This document shows, piece after piece, positions 7,062-9,789 of a stretch of 9,789 bases of DNA (positions are counted from its first letter, which is position 1; the number at the start of each line of letters is the position of its first letter). The notes beneath the pieces were generated by a model. It did not search any database. It saw only the letters and a program-made list of their open reading frames with translations, and was not told where the DNA came from. The position numbers were made by a program, and so were the translations under genes. The DNA comes from an uncultured Planctomycetaceae bacterium (GTDB taxonomy: Bacteria > Planctomycetota > Planctomycetia > Pirellulales > Pirellulaceae): the NCBI GenBank assembly GCA_903927685.1, contig CAIYOB010001006.1, positions 1 through 9,789 on the forward strand, read 5' to 3'.

Positions 7062-7324
7062 CGCCAGTCGCCCCCCTTCCCAGCGACTCGGGGACAACCG
7101 GCCGCAATCCAGGCCAAGATGTCGGCGCGTCGGTATCGGACGGCCGGGCGGAGCCCAAGTCCGATCTTCAGAGGGGCTGGGGCGAGTCCGCTTCGCGACC
7201 ATGCCCAAAACGTCCTTTCACCGCACCCGGCAAGAGCCGCCGCCTGCTTGGTCGTCAGGAGTTCGGGGGCGATGCCGTCGGCCGTAGCGGAACTGGGCGT
7301 CGCTGGGGTGGGGGAACTACGCAT
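7058..7324 (-). CDS. AlpA/excisionase-like MerR-type HTH DNA-binding protein
   Basis: An 88-residue protein. From about residue 23, LLTTKQAAALAGCGERTFW starts a winged helix-turn-helix of the AlpA/HTH_17 type, with the typical wing and end PAVRYRRADILAWI. Such proteins act as excisionases, directing tyrosine integrases towards excision, or as activators of integrase genes. ATG 7324 is chosen over GTG 7366 because AGGAGGTG lies 5 nt upstream. It overlaps the small upstream gene by 8 nt and its TGA overlaps the primase start (ATGA). Its place before the primase rather than beside the integrase leaves open whether it controls excision or replication. Confidence 0.85.
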   Translation of the reverse strand: MRSSPTPATPSSATADGIAPELLTTKQAAALAGCGERTFWAWSRSGLAPAPLKIGLGLRPAVRYRRADILAWIAAGCPRVAGKGGDWR

Positions 7325-7499
7325 CGGCCACCTCCTGGCCCCGCCGGGCGGTGCGTTGTTGGTCACTCGGGACGGACGACGTCTGCAGTTTCAAGTGCTT
7401 CCGTTCCGCCGCCTCTTGCGCCCGGCGGAGCTTTGCCGCCGCCCTCGCCAACTCCCGATAGGCCGCGATTTCCGCAGCCGTCAGCCTACGCTTGGTCAT
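7317..7499 (-). CDS. Small basic helical protein, first gene of the primase operon
   Basis: A 60-residue protein starting MTKRRLTAAEIAAYRELARA, rich in A, R, K and E, with heptad-like spacing that suggests a helix or short coiled coil. No family recognised. It starts at ATG 7499 with GGAG about 10 nt upstream; that GGAG directly abuts the right-hand arm of the inverted repeat 7512-7551 in the mRNA. It ends in TAG 7317-7319, overlapping the start of the HTH gene, which supports a real operon member. Confidence 0.6.
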   Translation of the reverse strand: MTKRRLTAAEIAAYRELARAAAKLRRAQEAAERKHLKLQTSSVPSDQQRTARRGQEVADA

Positions 7500-7511
7500 A
7501 CCTGATGTTCT

Positions 7512-7558
7512 CCGGATAGGTCGGGTCCGTTATTCGCCACAACCTATCCGGCGATAGG
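7512..7558. promoter_or_regulatory. CCGGATAGGT inverted repeats: operator or leader hairpin
   Basis: CCGGATAGGT (7512-7521) and ACCTATCCGG (7542-7551) form a perfect 10-bp inverted repeat with a 20-nt spacer. The right half also pairs with a third half-site: CCTATC-CGGC-GATAGG (7543-7558). The array starts 13 nt upstream of the first gene of the primase operon. In mRNA the stem would occlude the region next to its GGAG Shine-Dalgarno; in DNA the three half-sites fit a dimeric repressor. Nothing else supportable is seen in 7500-7657. Confidence 0.55.
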
Positions 7559-7657
7559 GGGTGCCTGCGCGCAAAACACCCCCCTGAAACATGCCGCCGA
7601 CACGGAAAAACACCGGACCAAATGCGGAAAAAGAAAATCCGGGAAGAGCCCCCGTAA

Positions 7658-8341
7658 CTACCCCCGGCGGTCATCGTCGTACGACAGGCATTCCTGTCCG
7701 CGACGGTCCAACGGCAGTGGCTGAGCTTTGTGTTTCACGACCTGTCGTCCAAGTTTGCTCAACGCACCCTCATAGCGTTCTTGGAGCGTCTTTCGATCAA
7801 TGCCAAGCCGCCGGGCAGCTTCCGCCAGATTCCCTTTGCACTCGCCCACAATCTGAACCGCTTCCGTCTGTTTGGCGGTCAGCGGACGTGGTGCCGCACC
7901 CGTCTCGCGCCGGCGCCGCTTGCGTCGCTGACGCTTGGTGCCCGGGGTTTCCGCCTCGTGGGCCGTGTCCGCGGGCTGCGATTGCAGCGTTCGTTCGAGC
8001 ACGGGGAGGTAATCGAGCAGCAAGATGATCGCGTCTACTTCATTCTCCGCCGTCCATCGCCGTGGATTCCATCCCGCGTCCAGGATCCGCTTAAGGTGCT
8101 GGGCATCCTTCGGCCGCCCCTCCTCCAGCAACCGCAAACGGAGTTCATCCGCCGCCTGCCGCCATTTGCAGGCGGCTGCCCCAAAGACATCGCAGGGCTC
8201 GTCGGCTTCCTCAGCTGTGTGTGTTTCCTCTCCGGGGTAATCCGCCGGTCCCTGCCAGAAGAATGCAAGGCCGCTGTCCGCGGCGGCCCTCGCTCGGTCG
8301 ATATCCTTGGCGAGTCGTAGGAAGATCGCTGTTGAATTCAT
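7658..8341 (-). CDS. Putative regulator with C-terminal Fis/sigma-4-like HTH
   Basis: A 227-residue protein. The N-terminal about 120 residues are helical and unrecognised, followed by a very basic linker (about 136-147, KRQRRKRRRRE). Residues about 154-198 (LTAKQTEAVQIVGECKGNLAEAARRLGIDRKTLQERYEGAL) form a helix-turn-helix of the Fis or sigma-70 region-4 kind, so DNA binding is likely. It precedes the leader repeats and the primase operon, which makes it a candidate regulator of that operon (inference). The ATG at 8341 is the first in frame after an in-frame TGA just upstream, but has no good Shine-Dalgarno. An internal start is possible. Confidence 0.75.
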   Translation of the reverse strand: MNSTAIFLRLAKDIDRARAAADSGLAFFWQGPADYPGEETHTAEEADEPCDVFGAAACKWRQAADELRLRLLEEGRPKDAQHLKRILDAGWNPRRWTAENEVDAIILLLDYLPVLERTLQSQPADTAHEAETPGTKRQRRKRRRRETGAAPRPLTAKQTEAVQIVGECKGNLAEAARRLGIDRKTLQERYEGALSKLGRQVVKHKAQPLPLDRRGQECLSYDDDRRG

Positions 8342-8814
8342 TGGGCATGTCGTTCAGAGAACTGGGCCATTCCCAGCCGGCTGCGGGAGCGGTCGGCCGG
8401 GCAGGCGTTTTGTCTGTGTTCTTGTTGGACCAAATGCCGCCAGAGTGCGCCGCTGCCGTGACACCTTTGGTCAATGTGCCGTGGAAGAACTGAATTGGAT
8501 CCTGCCGATGCCAGGCCAGCCTGGGGAAACGTCCCTCCCCATGTAGGCACCGAAGCGGCGAAGGACGGGCCAAAAATGTCGCCCCCCTCGGGAAAATGGA
8601 CCGCGTTGGACAGGTCCGGCACCGCTGGGTGGAACCGTAAGAAACGCAGACAAGCCAGTTTCGAGTCGACGCAAGGCCAGCATCTTCCTGCGGGACGACG
8701 AAAAGCTCAACGGTCGCTGGCACTCGCGCCCCCTAGCAGGTTCCCATCGAGATCATGGACGCGGAAAGGTTGTGGAAAATTTTCCACAAGCTATTAGGCG
8801 TGGCAAGGAACGCG
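8342..8814. other. Divergent gap with unassigned, partly coding-like sequence
   Basis: No gene can be called with confidence. Short frames occur on both strands; none combines a start codon, a ribosome binding site and a recognisable domain. The plus frame from 8547 to a TAA at 8895-8897 is open, and 8673-8732 (KASIFLRDDEKLNGRWHSRP) has strongly GC-rich third positions, so it may be the remnant of a gene that lost its start. The DnaA-box-like palindrome 8770-8789 lies at its right end. The promoters for the regulator (leftward) and the plus-strand gene (rightward) should be here. Confidence 0.4.
8770..8789. promoter_or_regulatory. Perfect 20-bp palindrome of two DnaA-box-like sites
   Basis: TTGTGGAAAA followed by its exact reverse complement TTTTCCACAA. 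Each half contains TTTTCCACA, one base from the DnaA box TTATCCACA. Two opposed boxes in an A/T-rich island beside a replication-type gene fit an origin element. A plain transcription-factor operator is the alternative. Confidence 0.55.
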
Positions 8815-8953
8815 ATGCTGCCGACAAGGTCATGGTCGTACTTGGGCAAGACTCTGAATTCCCCACGAAGGTGCGTTCAACCACGGTCCGCTAACGGTCG
8901 GCTTCAATCTACGACGTATCGCTCTGGGCCAGAGACAAACGTGGCCGCCGACT

Positions 8954-8983
8954 GTAACGCTCGCAGCGTTACAACGGCGTTAC
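8954..8983. repeat. Iteron-like GTAACGC/GCGTTAC cluster 1
   Basis: GTAACGCT-CGC-AGCGTTAC (8954-8972) is a perfect 8-bp inverted repeat with a 3-nt spacer. A third copy, GCGTTAC, follows at 8977-8983. Confidence 0.65.
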
Positions 8984-9172
8984 TGAATCGCTACGTGGGC
9001 AAGCCTGGATTCGCGGAAGCCTGCGTTTCCGTGGGCCGGCTGACGTTCATCGCCGAAGGCGAGTCCCTTCCGAAATTCGAGCGGCACTGCGGGCAGACTG
9101 CCAAGCGCCGAGCGCTCACGTACAACCGCGTACGACAAAGTCGCGAGTTGAAAGACGAATTGAAACGCTCGT

Positions 9173-9213
9173 GTAACGCTACCGGCGTTTCAGAAACGCC
9201 AGAATCGCGTTAC
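9173..9213. repeat. Nested inverted repeats, iteron-like cluster 2
   Basis: Outer arms GTAACGC (9173-9179) and GCGTTAC (9207-9213) enclose a perfect inner palindrome GGCGTTTC-A-GAAACGCC (9184-9200). The outer arms repeat the motif of the cluster at 8954-8983. Confidence 0.65.
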
Positions 9214-9214
9214 C

Positions 9215-9273
9215 AGAATAAGAATAAGAATAAGAGTACAGAAATAGAAGAGACAGAGAGCAGAGATCAAGAA
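9215..9273 (+). other. A-rich purine tract with (AATAAG)3, candidate DNA-unwinding element
   Basis: Directly after the nested repeats the plus strand becomes almost pure purine and A-rich, including three tandem AATAAG units (9217-9234). This contrasts sharply with the GC-rich surroundings. In origins of the lambda-O type an A/T-rich purine tract follows the initiator-binding repeats inside the initiator gene. The same bases encode the NKNKNK part of the reading frame. Confidence 0.5.
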
Positions 9274-9293
9274 TCAGGGGGCAAGCCCCCTGA
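9274..9293 (-). terminator. GC-rich hairpin, possible terminator of the right-hand integrase
   Basis: TCAGGGGGC-AA-GCCCCCTGA is a perfect 9-bp inverted repeat. Read on the minus strand it lies about 107 nt after the integrase stop and is followed by TTCTTGATCT, a weak T-rich tract. It also encodes GGKPP in the plus-strand frame, so it may be only a hairpin-type insertion. Confidence 0.4.
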
Positions 9294-9399
9294 ACCCCCC
9301 CCTCGTGCAAACGCGCGCCCAAACTTGCCGGCAAACGGATCGAGGAGGCAGAGCACGATGCAATCAGCGATGCTTGACCAGCAGATGCCGGCCGCGGGC

Positions 9400-9789
9400 C
9401 TACCCGATCTCCTTGGCGACGCGTTCGGCCAGTTTCAGGTCCCGCTCGACGTAGACCAGCTGGGCAACTTTGGCCGTGTGCTGCAACGAGGCGGCCTCGG
9501 CCATCGCGCCGAACTTCGCGGAAACCTCCGTTGCGCGGGTGTGCCGGATCTGGTTGGGGTTCCACCGGGCGATGCCGATCCGGTCGCAGATGACGTGGAT
9601 GGCGTCGCGGTAGTGGTTCCGACTGACCGGCCGCCCGCTCCTGGTGCGGAACACATACGGGCTGTCGCCGCGGCGGTGGGCCTCCCACATTTCCAGCAGC
9701 TGCTGCGCCCGGGGGCCGATGACGTACAGCTTGCTCTTGCCCCGGTGCTTGGTCTTGTGCTTGCCCGGCCGCCAGTGCCAGCGGCTCGA
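9400..9789 (-). CDS. Second tyrosine recombinase, C-terminal part (runs off right edge)
   Basis: The frame is open from the right edge and ends with TAG at 9400-9402, about 129 residues visible. It begins within the catalytic domain at WHWRPGKHKTKHRGK, the beta-hairpin segment with the conserved lysine. It continues with YVIGPRAQQLL, NQIRHTRATEV (catalytic R of box II, with N where most integrases have H), then LQH and the tyrosine of VYVERDLKLAERV. This differs clearly from the integrase at 495-2315. The gene converges on the plus-strand initiator-like gene, whose stop at 9377 is 22 nt away. It may belong to a second element or to the other end of the same one. The ATG at 9690 is internal and not the true start. 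Confidence 0.88.
   Translation of the reverse strand, partial: SSRWHWRPGKHKTKHRGKSKLYVIGPRAQQLLEMWEAHRRGDSPYVFRTRSGRPVSRNHYRDAIHVICDRIGIARWNPNQIRHTRATEVSAKFGAMAEAASLQHTAKVAQLVYVERDLKLAERVAKEIG

Larger units (their letters stand above)
8815..9377 (+). pseudogene. Disrupted phage/plasmid replication-initiator-like gene
   Basis: In frame from ATG 8815 (AAGGA 5 nt upstream) the central part reads LLNRYVGKPGFAEACVSVG, then a block with FERHCGQTAKRRAL (about 9079-9120), then a basic and asparagine/lysine-rich region (RYQNKNKNKSTEIEE). This order, GFAEA...VGxL...F-[DE]-R-H-x-G-x-x-A-K-x-R-A then a low-complexity tail, resembles replication-initiator-type proteins I know from mobile elements (memory, not searched). 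The usual N-terminal winged-helix part is not recognisable, so the gene looks truncated or scrambled at its start. The frame has no stop and runs through the opposing integrase to the right edge; one frame change in the run of eight C (9295-9302) gives KLAGKRIEEAEHDAISDA and a TGA at 9375-9377. It may be a decayed gene, a sequencing slip or frameshifted. Confidence 0.55.

Noticed and set aside
7486..7674. 62-codon minus frame across the operon leader
   Set aside because: No ribosome binding site, aromatic/arginine-rich nonsense composition, and it covers the inverted-repeat leader between two better genes.
8211..8723. 170-codon minus frame overlapping the regulator start
   Set aside because: No domain or ribosome binding site seen, and it overlaps the regulator N-terminus in another frame; a spurious frame is more likely.
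8942..9240. CRISPR array suggested by repeated GTAACGC motifs
   Set aside because: Units are only 7 bp, irregularly spaced and in both orientations, with no constant repeat length or spacers; iteron-like sites fit better.
9179..9688. 169-codon minus frame in the right-hand region
   Set aside because: It is out of frame with the recognisable integrase motifs and ends in SYSYSYSYS, the antisense of the AATAAG repeat.

Overview
The window is GC-rich bacterial DNA, dense with genes and strongly Shine-Dalgarno driven. The integrase types, the zinc ribbon-TOPRIM-ATPase primase and the tRNA-antisense integrase tail resemble those I know from Planctomycetota mobile elements. That taxonomic guess is inference; no rRNA or other marker is present. 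The whole window reads as an integrative mobile element with its own replication genes.

Layout, right to left along the minus strand (the main direction of transcription). A putative HTH regulator (8341-7658) is followed by a short leader with a perfect inverted repeat (7512-7551). Then comes a tightly packed operon: a 60-aa basic protein (7499-7317), an AlpA/excisionase-like HTH protein (7324-7058), a 957-aa primase/helicase (7061-4188) and a TubC-like/triple zinc-ribbon protein (4191-3238). Neighbouring genes overlap, twice by ATGA. After a 252-nt gap come an M41-like zinc peptidase (2985-2332) and a tyrosine integrase (2315-495), coupled through a TAAGGAGG junction. Beyond the integrase lie a small ORF (508-314) and the start of an unknown gene (206-1) that leaves the window.

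The 3' half of a tRNA-Cys(GCA) gene (702-747) lies antisense inside the integrase 3' end and marks the probable attachment core. The 5' half of the tRNA is missing, and integrase-linked sequence lies on the wrong side for a simple integrated junction. This looks more like an attP or tandem-element junction than an attL.

On the right, the plus strand carries a damaged gene (about 8815-9377) whose central part resembles phage/plasmid replication-initiator-type proteins. Within and just upstream of it are a perfect palindrome of two DnaA-box-like sites, five copies of GTAACGC/GCGTTAC in inverted arrangement, and an A-rich purine tract. Together they look like an intragenic replication origin of the lambda-O type. 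The C-terminal part of a second tyrosine integrase (9789-9400, minus) converges on this gene and continues past the right edge.

Proposed working together (inference): the regulator and the 7512-7558 repeats control the primase operon; the plus-strand initiator/origin and the primase/helicase replicate the excised form; the AlpA-like protein and the integrase control excision and integration at tRNA-Cys. The role of the peptidase coupled to the integrase is open.
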